This document shows positions 5,654-11,261 of a DNA stretch of 11,261 bases, piece by piece. The stretch covers positions 1 through 11,261 of the forward strand of contig WRKK01000303.1 of NCBI GenBank assembly GCA_009782245.1, given 5' to 3'. Made by a program: the position numbers and the translations under genes. Origin of the DNA: Defluviitaleaceae bacterium (lineage in GTDB: Bacteria > Bacillota > Clostridia > Lachnospirales > WQUN01). Numbering within the stretch: the first letter of the stretch is position 1; each line of letters begins with the position of its first letter. Below the pieces are notes generated by a model. It had not been told where the DNA came from. It did no database searches and saw only the letters and a list, made by a program, of their open reading frames with translations.

Positions 5654-5827
5654 CTCGCTATACCGTTGCCGCACAAACAAACTCATATCCAGTTCTTCGT
5701 CATCGGATTCGTCTAAACGCCTAATCAGTTCGGTTACATAAGGCCCAAAATTGTGCGTTCTCAAAATTCTTTCGTTCTCCTCTTTTTCTTGAGGGGTCAT
5801 TTCTCTGTATATATCTTGGGTTGACAT
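5630..5827 (-). CDS. orphan small acidic protein, probable antitoxin relic
   Basis: A 65-residue acidic protein (MSTQDIYREMTPQEKEE start). The stretch GPYVTELIRRLDESDDEE (residues about 28-45) resembles TPLISDLIDILADDDEE of the neighbouring antitoxin, but the HGxPP motif is absent. Its last residues (EQTNILTA) are read from the toxin stub in another frame, so the original C-terminus was probably lost when the toxin was deleted. GAAAGGA lies 8 nt before the ATG, so it may still be translated. It could be a decayed antitoxin, an orphan antitoxin still neutralising the paralogues, or an unrelated small protein. Confidence 0.5.
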   Translation of the reverse strand: MSTQDIYREMTPQEKEENERILRTHNFGPYVTELIRRLDESDDEELDMSLFVRQRYSEQTNILTA

Positions 5828-5863
5828 TTTATCAATCCTTTCTTATCGGCAAGTTTTAACCCG

Positions 5864-6388
5864 CTACAACGCCAAATCCCGCAAATCCAACGTTAAACCA
5901 TTTACGGTTGTCAAAACTTTCTTCAGCGATTTATTTTTTTGCCGTTCCGCACCAATCCAACATTCTATGCGGTTGCTGGTTTGCGTTAAATACCAATGTT
6001 CGGTTATTGGCGAGGTGGAGTATAAATGCTGCTTAAACAGTTTTTCATTTTTGCCATTTCCCGTTGACCACACTTCTATTACTAAATCGGGGTAGCCTAT
6101 TACATTCACGTTATTTGCACCTAATTTGTAGGGATTTTTGCTGAAAAGAGCAATATCTGGCACAATAGTAGACAATTCTTCAATTCCCTTTTCACTTATA
6201 TCGCAATCAACTGGCAACAATTTTGAAGAAGTAGGGTTTGCACGTTCGCCCCAATAAGCCAAACTTAAATCTTCCTTTTTCAAATATGGGCGCTTGGTGT
6301 TCAAAGCAAGATAAATTTCTTCATTCAAAGCACCTGTTAATTCTCTATGCCTGTCATTTACAGCCAATGATAAAAATGCCAAATCCAT
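5864..6388 (-). CDS. Uma2 (DUF820) family PD-(D/E)XK nuclease-fold protein
   Basis: A 174-residue protein with the Uma2 layout: an N-terminal helical part with NDRHRELTGALNEEI, then VPDIALF (D78), then YPDLVIEVWS (D101, E105) followed by KLFKQHLY and EHWYL. D78, E105 and a downstream Lys (K116 or K119) fit the restriction-endonuclease-like PD-(D/E)XK core. Uma2 proteins are abundant in cyanobacteria and scattered elsewhere, and their biological role is not settled. GGGGG with 7-nt spacing supports the ATG. It lies 26 nt after the M42 gene at 6415 and 36 nt before the small gene at 5827, as the first gene of the inserted accessory block. It may be a transposon-related or defence-type accessory gene. 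Confidence 0.85.
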   Translation of the reverse strand: MDLAFLSLAVNDRHRELTGALNEEIYLALNTKRPYLKKEDLSLAYWGERANPTSSKLLPVDCDISEKGIEELSTIVPDIALFSKNPYKLGANNVNVIGYPDLVIEVWSTGNGKNEKLFKQHLYSTSPITEHWYLTQTSNRIECWIGAERQKNKSLKKVLTTVNGLTLDLRDLAL

Positions 6389-6414
6389 AAAAATTCCCCC
6401 TTGTTTGATGTTTG

Positions 6415-7425
6415 TTACTTCCCGCCAAACTCCGCAACATAAACCCTAACCAACCTTACCAAATTCTCAAAATCGCTTTTGTGCATGGTAGAAACTGGCG
6501 AGTGGATATACCGACAAGGCACAGCCAGCCCAATTACTGGCGTTCCTGTTTTTGCCAAGTGATAATTGCGGGCATCTGTGCCGCCCATGCCCGAGCGGCG
6601 ATATTGCCACGGAATACCGTTTTTTTCGGCAACGGCGATAATTTCGTCGATGTGCTTGCGGAAATACAGCGAACTTCTGTCCATGACCGAGATTGCAGGC
6701 CCGCCGCCTTGCGTTGTAACGTGTTCGTGCGGTTTTATGCCGTCTAAATCTGCACCGATTGTACCCTCTAGGTTGATGTACAAATCGGCGTTTACCCTGT
6801 TCGCCGCCACCATCGAGCCGCGAACGCCGATTTCTTCCTGTACGCAAAAAATCCCAGTAACCTTGTGCGGAATGTCCGATTTTAGCACCTCGATTATCGT
6901 TGCACAGCCAACCCTGTCGTCAAGGGCTTTTGCCTTTATGCGATTATCGCCAAATTCTGTATATTTGCTGTCAAATGCCACAAAATCGCCCAAGTTTACT
7001 AGTTTTTCGCAGTCCTCTTTTTTATCGCAACCGATGTCGATGTACAGCGAATTAATCGCAATAGAGGAGTTCGCCTCGTCAGCGGTTTGCAGGTGAATCG
7101 GTTTCGTGCCGATAACGCCGAGCGTTCGCTTTTCGCCCACCAAAACCCGCATGGACGGCAACAAACGGCGGTCAACGCCCCACGATGAAAACTTAATTTC
7201 TCCGTTGCCCTCGATGTGCCGCACGCATAAGCCGACTTCGTCCATGTGGGCGCTAATGGCTATGTGCTTGCCCGTGGCGTTTTCGTTTTTGACAACTATC
7301 AAGTTGCCCATGCGGTCGATTTTTACGCTATCCACAAAGCCCGTCAATTCTTCTTTTATAATGTCGCGAACCTCGTCCTCAAAGCCAGGCAGTCCGCAAG
7401 CGGTTGTTAATCTTTCCAATAACAT
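6415..7425 (-). CDS. M42 family metallo-aminopeptidase (second in the cluster)
   Basis: A 336-residue cytosolic M42 peptidase with all expected residues: H60 and D62 in SAHMDEVG, D169/D170 in KALDDRVG, E197 E198 in CVQEEIGVRG, E220 in INLEGT (Glu where paralogues have Asp, a common alternative) and H308 in RYIHSP. It also has the GMGGTDA motif (279-285). Its ATG lies inside the 3' end of the preceding M42 gene (19-nt overlap), with GGAGG 7-8 nt upstream, so translation of the two is coupled. It is closer in its motifs to the 3159-4151 enzyme than to the 7407-8492 one. Members of such clusters can form mixed complexes with broader peptide specificity; that is an inference here. Confidence 0.95.
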   Translation of the reverse strand: MLLERLTTACGLPGFEDEVRDIIKEELTGFVDSVKIDRMGNLIVVKNENATGKHIAISAHMDEVGLCVRHIEGNGEIKFSSWGVDRRLLPSMRVLVGEKRTLGVIGTKPIHLQTADEANSSIAINSLYIDIGCDKKEDCEKLVNLGDFVAFDSKYTEFGDNRIKAKALDDRVGCATIIEVLKSDIPHKVTGIFCVQEEIGVRGSMVAANRVNADLYINLEGTIGADLDGIKPHEHVTTQGGGPAISVMDRSSLYFRKHIDEIIAVAEKNGIPWQYRRSGMGGTDARNYHLAKTGTPVIGLAVPCRYIHSPVSTMHKSDFENLVRLVRVYVAEFGGK

Positions 7426-8492
7426 GATTCGCCCTCCAAATTTTGCAAGCTCATTATATAATTTGCAATGAGTTTGCCTGTATTTTCAACGTCTGCAACG
7501 TCGATTACCTCGACCGTCGAGTGCATATATTTTAGCGGAACAGAAACAACCGCCGTAATCACGCCGTTTTTCGAGACTTGCACTGCGTACGCATCTGTTC
7601 CCGTCATTCCGCTGACAACTTCCACTTGATAGGGCGTGTCGTGCTTTTTGGCGGCTTTTTTGAGTTCGTCCAGCAGCTTGCGGTTGGTGTTTGGGCCTAT
7701 TGTGATTGCGCCGCCTTTGCCCAGTTCAATGGATTCGTGGTCTGCTAAGCCGTTTGCCTTGCCAAAACCAACGTCAACTATAATTGCGATGTCGGGTTTT
7801 ATGGTATATGTGGCGGTTTCGCCGCCCAGCCCTGTAACTTCTTCTTGTACGCTGGCAACGCAATAAATATCGGCGGAATGGCTAAAATGCTGCAACGCCT
7901 GCAAAGTGTGGTACATAACGGCGATTCCAGCGGTGTTGTCTAGCGCGCGGCCTGTAAGTTTGTTGTTTTGCAGTTCGGCAACGTCCGTGTTTATCGTGAT
8001 TAAATCGCCTGGCGAGATAATTTCACGGGCTTTTTCCGTGGAAAGCCCCGTATCTATCGCCATATCGGATATTTTTACTGGTTTTTCCATATCGCTGTTA
8101 CTGGTCAAATGCGGCGGTTTTATGCCAATTACGCCAAAAATTTTTTCGCCCGTTTTGCGGGAATGGATTGTTACCTCTTGGGCAAGAATGGTGCGTTTGT
8201 CGATGCCGCCGACTGGCGAAAATTTCACAAAGCCATTTTTGCGGACTTCCGATACTATCATTCCAATTTCGTCAATATGTGCCATTAGCATTACTTTTGG
8301 CGGATTTTCGGTATTTGTCATACTTGTAGAAAATCCTTTTTTGTGGGCAATAAAATTGCCCATCTTGTCCACAGAAACGGAAACGCCGTGTTGCTTGGCA
8401 AATTCTGCGGATAGAAAGTTGGCTAGTTCGGTCTCAAAGCCCGAAATATGGGAGATATTTCCCATTTGTTTTAGAATTTCTTTGATTTCCAA
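7407..8492 (-). CDS. M42 family metallo-aminopeptidase (first in the cluster)
   Basis: A 361-residue M42 peptidase and first gene of the minus-strand series. Ligands: H72 and D74 in MAHIDEIG, D185 in RALDNTAG, E217 E218 in SVQEEVTGLGG, D240 in IVDVG and H324 in KYMHST; GMTGTDA (295-301) is also typical. The bridging-Asp motif is ALDNT rather than the ALDDR of its two paralogues, marking a distinct subgroup. The start is TTG, preceded by AAAGGAGCAACAACT; the next ATG (codon 10) has no ribosome site and would cut into the conserved N-terminal helix. It overlaps the next M42 gene by 19 nt. The promoter is at 8529-8534. Confidence 0.95.
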   Translation of the reverse strand: MEIKEILKQMGNISHISGFETELANFLSAEFAKQHGVSVSVDKMGNFIAHKKGFSTSMTNTENPPKVMLMAHIDEIGMIVSEVRKNGFVKFSPVGGIDKRTILAQEVTIHSRKTGEKIFGVIGIKPPHLTSNSDMEKPVKISDMAIDTGLSTEKAREIISPGDLITINTDVAELQNNKLTGRALDNTAGIAVMYHTLQALQHFSHSADIYCVASVQEEVTGLGGETATYTIKPDIAIIVDVGFGKANGLADHESIELGKGGAITIGPNTNRKLLDELKKAAKKHDTPYQVEVVSGMTGTDAYAVQVSKNGVITAVVSVPLKYMHSTVEVIDVADVENTGKLIANYIMSLQNLEGESCYWKD

Positions 8493-8528
8493 AGTTGTTG
8501 CTCCTTTCGATTTTGCTTATCTAAAATA

Positions 8529-8559
8529 ATTATAGCATAGTTTTTGCAGATTTTCTGCA
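8529..8559 (-). promoter_or_regulatory. promoter of the M42 gene series with inverted repeat
   Basis: On the minus strand a perfect -10 TATAAT (8529-8534) predicts a start near 8522, about 30 nt before the TTG codon. No good -35 box is present at the right distance. In its place lies a perfect inverted repeat TGCAGA-TTT-TCTGCA (8545-8559), which could be an activator or repressor site. Confidence 0.6.
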
Positions 8560-8570
8560 TATTTTTGTAA

Positions 8571-8623
8571 AAAAAGTAGTGCAAGCAAAAATCACTTAAA
8601 GTTCGTTGCTTGCACCACTTTTT
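8571..8623. terminator. terminator downstream of tRNA-Trp, bidirectional
   Basis: AAAAAGTAGTGCAAGCAA (8571-8588) pairs with TTGCTTGCACCACTTTTT (8606-8623) over 18 positions with one G-T type pair, around a 17-nt loop. The A-run at 8568-8575 is the T-tract on the minus strand, so it ends the tRNA transcript and insulates the M42 promoter just below. Confidence 0.85.
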
Positions 8624-8633
8624 GAAACCTTAC

Positions 8634-8705
8634 AGGAGCAGAAGGACTTGAACCCTCGACATCAGGTTTTGGAGACCTGCGTTCTACCAACTGAACTATG
8701 CTCCT
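8634..8705 (-). tRNA. tRNA-Trp (anticodon CCA)
   Basis: The minus strand folds as a complete cloverleaf: acceptor AGGAGCA/TGCTCCT, D-arm GTTC...GAAC, anticodon stem CAGGT/ACCTG with loop CTCCAAA (anticodon CCA) and T-arm GAGGG-TTCAAGT-CCTTC. The 3' CCA is not encoded (GTAAGG follows), so it must be added by nucleotidyltransferase. It is a single-gene transcription unit between its own promoter and terminator. Confidence 0.97.
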
Positions 8706-8750
8706 ATGAACTCGCTGTTAAAAACTTGCCAGTTACAAGTTAATAACCTT

Positions 8751-8779
8751 AGTATATATCAAGTTTTTGCATCTGTCAA
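8751..8779 (-). promoter_or_regulatory. promoter of tRNA-Trp
   Basis: On the minus strand, a perfect -35 TTGACA (8774-8779), a 17-bp spacer and a -10 TATACT (8751-8756) place transcription start near 8744, about 39 nt before the tRNA. An A/T-rich inverted repeat (AAATTTTT/AAAAATTT, 8790-8809) just upstream may act as an UP element or bend. Confidence 0.88.
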
Positions 8780-8870
8780 GTGCTTTTGAAAATTTTTTTG
8801 CAAAAATTTGTAGAAGTGTCAAACATAGGTTACAAAAAAATTTTTTGCTCTAAATTTCGTTATTATTTTC
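8780..8870. other. A/T-rich spacer between divergent promoters
   Basis: No gene is seen here. The stretch holds several A- and T-runs, including AAAAAAATTTTTT near 8833-8846 and the inverted repeat at 8790-8809. It separates the divergent tRNA-Trp and sortase promoters and is probably intrinsically curved DNA. Confidence 0.5.
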
Positions 8871-8900
8871 TTGACACTAGCCAACAAAGCGTGTTATAAT
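8871..8900 (+). promoter_or_regulatory. sigma-A promoter of the sortase-LacI operon
   Basis: TTGACA (8871-8876), an 18-bp spacer and TATAAT (8895-8900) are both perfect consensus boxes. The predicted start near 8907 leaves an unusually long leader of about 175 nt before the sortase ATG. No clear LacI-type palindrome overlaps the promoter. Confidence 0.85.
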
Positions 8901-8906
8901 CTTCTT

Positions 8907-9081
8907 ACTAAAACATTTGGGTAGGGCTTTATTCCAAAATGGGATTTTTGATACGCCTGTGTAGTTTTAGCAGGTTTTTTTCGATTTTCCAAAGTTCCGA
9001 AAATGTTTGCTGGGTTGCTTGCGATTTAGCTAATCGGCTGTTCGGTCGTTTTGAAAAATTTACTTTTAAGGGGGAATTTTT
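8907..9081 (+). promoter_or_regulatory. long 5' leader of the sortase gene with short hairpins before T-runs
   Basis: No convincing coding region is present here; the frame opening at 8939 has no ribosome site. Two weak hairpins precede T-runs: ATTCCA-AAA-TGGGAT plus TTTT (8931-8949), and GCCTG...CAGGT plus T7 (8955-8981). They may be attenuators or chance. I recognise no T-box or known riboswitch core. Confidence 0.35.
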
Positions 9082-9882
9082 ATGCGTAATTTTTTGCTTG
9101 TCGTTTTGTTTGGTATTTTTATTTTGTCGGGTGTGGTTATTTTTTATAATGCTTACGGTCAGTTTTCCGCCGCCGCTACATCTACCCGTGCCCGTGCTAT
9201 TTTTCAGGAACTAAACAGCACAGTTGCCGAACCCGCAGATTTTCTACAAACGGCACAAGCCGCACAAACTACACAAACCAGCACCATAAATTTTAACGAG
9301 ATACGCACCGCTTTTAATAATGACGATATTGTCGCGCACCTGCTTATCCCGAACACTAGCATTGATTACCTCGTTGTTCAAGCCGCCGATAACGATTTTT
9401 ACTTGTACAACGATATTTGGCAAAATAGATCCAATGCGGGCTGGATATTTTTTGATTATGAGGTGGATTTAGCTAGTGTCAACCAAAACTGGATTATTTA
9501 CGGGCATAATATGCAACAAGACCACAAATTTCACAGCCTACGCCGCTTTTTGGATTACGATTTTTTCCGCCAAAATTCTATCATCACGCTTACCACCGAA
9601 ACGGGAATCACGCACTGGCAAATCTTTGCTGCCTACTCTTCTGATATTTCCTTTGCCTACAACACCGTTAATTTTGATTCGCCCGAACAGCGTAATTTTT
9701 TGCTAAATTCTTTTGCGGAAAATTCCGTTTTTAGTACAAATTTTGCCGATAATGTTGTTGATTTTAGTCAACCTATTCTTACGCTGTCAACCTGCACCAA
9801 CATTACCCAAGATACTCGCTTTGTAGTACACGCCGTACTTATTACCAAAGGAGAAGTTTATGAAGAAGAAACAATTAACTAG
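9082..9882 (+). CDS. class B sortase
   Basis: A 266-residue membrane-anchored transpeptidase that would link surface proteins to peptidoglycan or pilin subunits. Residues 3-22 are an N-terminal signal-anchor; about 30-70 form a Ser/Thr/Gln-rich linker; the catalytic domain runs from about 75 to 256. H142 (IIYGHNM), C238 (TLSTCTN) and R246 (DTRFVVHAVL) form the sortase triad. The HSL segment after the His motif and the long insertion before the Cys fit class B. AAGGGGG with 7-nt spacing supports the ATG. The stop overlaps the LacI-family gene by 23 nt, so they form an operon. No substrate with a sorting motif is visible in the window, so its target is elsewhere. Confidence 0.93.
   Translation: MRNFLLVVLFGIFILSGVVIFYNAYGQFSAAATSTRARAIFQELNSTVAEPADFLQTAQAAQTTQTSTINFNEIRTAFNNDDIVAHLLIPNTSIDYLVVQAADNDFYLYNDIWQNRSNAGWIFFDYEVDLASVNQNWIIYGHNMQQDHKFHSLRRFLDYDFFRQNSIITLTTETGITHWQIFAAYSSDISFAYNTVNFDSPEQRNFLLNSFAENSVFSTNFADNVVDFSQPILTLSTCTNITQDTRFVVHAVLITKGEVYEEETIN
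9847..9853 (+). promoter_or_regulatory. ribosome binding site of the LacI-family gene inside the sortase gene
   Basis: AAAGGAG followed by 6 nt and ATG at 9860 fixes the start of the regulator within the last codons of the sortase, and shows that the overlap is a real coupled junction. Confidence 0.9.
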
Positions 9883-11011
9883 TTCGCAGATTGCCGCGCT
9901 TGCTGGCGTTTCTCGCAGTACGGTTAGCCGTGTTATTAATAATTATCCTAATGTGCCAGAAGCCACTTTTAATCACGTTTCCAACATTATCAAAGAAAAC
10001 AACTACTATCCGCATTTATCTGGTCAGATGTTGGCTGGCAAAAAATCTAGCACAATCGGCTTATTTTGGGTAAAAGCCAGCTTGCCCGCAACAGAAACTA
10101 CGCACCACAACGCCAATATTTCGCAAGATTTACTCTCTACTTCCTACCTTGTCCACGTTATAGAGGCCGCCGCTAACCAAAATTACCTAACGCTTACCTG
10201 CATTTTGGACGACCTAACTTCCGCCAATAATACGGAGCACGTTAGCAAAATGTTTCAGCAGGGCCGCATAGATGCTGGGATTTTTATCGGCGTAAACAAC
10301 CAAGAGCCGCTTATCGAAGAACTTATTACCCAAGGTTTTGTTTGCGGAATTTTTAACCATTACATTCCAAACTGCAGCCAACCCAACCGCATTACGGTTA
10401 ATTATGAATTGGATATTGGCGAAAAAATTATTAGCTACCTTTACGACCTAGGGCATAGAGACATTGCGTTAATTCACGGAAACCCCAACCGTTTTGCTTC
10501 TGACAACCGTGAAAAAAGTTTTTTAGCCGCATTGCACAAATACAATTTGCCCATTAAACCAGAATGGCAAGTTCGCGGCGATATTTATCAATCTACGGGC
10601 TATTCGGCGGCTAAACTTATGCTGACCAACTTAATTGATAACAACCTAAAATTGCCAACCGCCATCTGCGCCAACAACGATGCTGTTGCTTTCGGCACTT
10701 ATCAAGCCCTTAACGAACTTAACATTAAAATTCCGCAACAAATTTCCGTTACGGGCATTGACGGTCATTCGCTCCCTGTATCGCCCTCGCTTACTACTTA
10801 TGCTTTTGATTACTTTGCAATTTTTAACTTTTTGGTAGAAAGGACTGTTTTGGCCGCCACTAGCGGAGCGGCGGGGGAATGGTACAGAAAAGACCATTTT
10901 GCAAACACCGATAACACTTATCCCACCAACCTTTTTGCCAACGGCACTCTTGCCATTGGCTGCAGCTGTGCAAAACCCGCAACCAGCGGCAACAAAATAG
11001 CCCCTAGCTGA
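9860..11011 (+). CDS. LacI/GalR family transcriptional regulator
   Basis: A 383-residue DNA-binding regulator. Residues 7-27 are the LacI helix-turn-helix (SSQIAALAGVSRSTVSRVIN); about 32-62 include the third helix and hinge region (NNYYPHLSGQMLAGK); from about 65 runs a periplasmic-binding-protein-like effector domain with typical DLGHRDIALIHG (196-207), TAICANNDAVAFGTYQAL (267-284) and QISVTGIDG (294-302). The C-terminus (NLFANGTLAIGCSCAKP) is somewhat longer than usual and ends in a Ser/Thr-rich tail. Family members bind sugars or nucleosides. Being encoded in tail-to-head overlap with a sortase is unusual, since these genes normally sit by sugar-use genes. It may control its own operon or targets elsewhere. 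Effector unknown. Confidence 0.93.
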   Translation: MKKKQLTSSQIAALAGVSRSTVSRVINNYPNVPEATFNHVSNIIKENNYYPHLSGQMLAGKKSSTIGLFWVKASLPATETTHHNANISQDLLSTSYLVHVIEAAANQNYLTLTCILDDLTSANNTEHVSKMFQQGRIDAGIFIGVNNQEPLIEELITQGFVCGIFNHYIPNCSQPNRITVNYELDIGEKIISYLYDLGHRDIALIHGNPNRFASDNREKSFLAALHKYNLPIKPEWQVRGDIYQSTGYSAAKLMLTNLIDNNLKLPTAICANNDAVAFGTYQALNELNIKIPQQISVTGIDGHSLPVSPSLTTYAFDYFAIFNFLVERTVLAATSGAAGEWYRKDHFANTDNTYPTNLFANGTLAIGCSCAKPATSGNKIAPS

Positions 11012-11032
11012 TTAGCTAAGGGTTATTTTTTT
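10996..11032 (+). terminator. intrinsic terminator of the sortase-LacI operon
   Basis: AATAGCCCCTAGCT (10996-11009) pairs with AGCTAAGGGTTATT (11014-11027), with two G-T type pairs and a 4-nt loop, followed by a T-run to 11032. The stem includes the last codons and stop of the LacI-family gene. Confidence 0.85.
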
Positions 11033-11113
11033 ATGTGCAGGCAACTGCAAAACCGTGGGGGCGGCGGTTAGGTGATAACATTAACGTAGGGGCAGACAGT
11101 GGGGGGTTCACAA

Positions 11114-11140
11114 CGGGCGACCGAGGACGGTCGCCCCTAC
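11114..11140. repeat. GC-rich palindromic repeat
   Basis: This is the same core as at 2565-2591 and, inverted, at 17-43: GGGCGACCG (11115-11123), AGGA, CGGTCGCCC (11128-11136), then CTAC. The flanking 11054-11113 and 11141-11189 are G-rich and hold only degenerate fragments such as GTAGGGGCAGAC. No gene is seen between 11033 and the end of the window. Confidence 0.85.
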
Positions 11141-11189
11141 AGGCGGGATTTGTTGGGGATACAACGGGCGGATTGGTTGGGGGGCAAAA

Positions 11190-11261
11190 CGGGCGACCGA
11201 GACGGTCGCCCCTACAAAAACGCCACCCGCCCACCTGACGGCGGTCAGGTAGGGGCGAACG
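11190..11261. repeat. composite GC-rich repeat, cut by the window end
   Basis: This is the second copy of the composite element at 2565-2637. The palindrome GGGCGACCG (11191-11199), a 3-nt loop AGA (one base shorter than elsewhere) and CGGTCGCCC (11203-11211) is followed by CTACAAAAACGCC and the CCTGACGGCGGTCAGG module. By eye about 67 of 72 positions match. Confidence 0.85.

Noticed and set aside
6566..7096. Long plus-strand frames inside the M42 genes (also near 7106-7471 and 7906-8529)
   Set aside because: They are shadow frames of well-conserved peptidase genes; no ribosome sites or recognisable motifs.
8907..9081. T-box or c-di-GMP riboswitch in the sortase leader
   Set aside because: No T-box AGGGTGG-type motif and no conserved riboswitch core could be found by eye.
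8939..9214. 91-residue plus-strand frame before and overlapping the sortase start
   Set aside because: It has no ribosome site, a Phe/Cys-rich unlikely composition, and runs into the sortase gene in a wrong frame.
11035..11238. Open frames on both strands in the last 230 bases
   Set aside because: They consist of palindromic repeat sequence, which stays open on both strands because of its GC content.
11114..11261. Repeated palindromic units as a CRISPR array
   Set aside because: Only two nearby copies, irregular distance, the between-sequence is itself repeat-derived, and there are no cas genes.

Overview
The window looks like chromosomal DNA from a low-to-moderate GC anaerobic member of the Bacillota, most likely class Clostridia. 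The grounds are strong AGGAG-type ribosome binding sites, TTG starts, sigma-A promoters with TTGACA/TATAAT boxes, a class B sortase, a YbjQ-family protein and clustered M42 aminopeptidases. The species cannot be named from the sequence. GC-rich palindromic repeats (core GGGCGACCG-AGGA-CGGTCGCCC) lie at both ends and in one internal gap.

Layout. (1) 1-311: a repeat, then a sigma-A promoter carrying a perfect 10-bp inverted repeat and a 120-nt leader with a possible 31-codon leader ORF. (2) 312-2474 (+): a 720-residue exported protein with a FecR-like domain, a Pro/Thr linker, a CAP/SCP domain and an acidic tail ending in 14-residue repeats, followed by a terminator. (3) 2541-2832: a repeat cluster. 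(4) 8492 down to 2833 (-): a long, tightly packed gene series that reads M42 peptidase, M42 peptidase, Uma2-like nuclease-fold protein, a small orphan antitoxin-like gene with the remains of a PIN toxin, a complete antitoxin/PIN-toxin pair, a second pair, a third M42 peptidase and a YbjQ-family protein. A promoter with an inverted repeat precedes it. (5) 8634-8705 (-): tRNA-Trp(CCA) with its own promoter and terminator. (6) 9082-11011 (+): a class B sortase overlapping a LacI-family regulator, with a promoter, a 175-nt leader and a terminator. (7) 11012-11261: more palindromic repeats.

How the genes fit together. The three M42 peptidases and YbjQ look like a housekeeping peptide-degradation operon. 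A small accessory island (Uma2 plus a toxin-antitoxin array) sits between the second and third peptidase genes. The array shows stepwise tandem duplication and decay: its junction sequence, made of the toxin end, the ribosome binding site and the antitoxin start, occurs twice almost unchanged, and one toxin survives only as a 3' stub. The antitoxins carry an 'HGxPPxxPI' module that I do not recognise, and one of them has two copies of it. This array is the most distinctive part of the window. The secreted FecR-CAP protein and the sortase-LacI pair are surface-related, but no sortase sorting signal is visible in the window, so they are not shown to be functionally connected.
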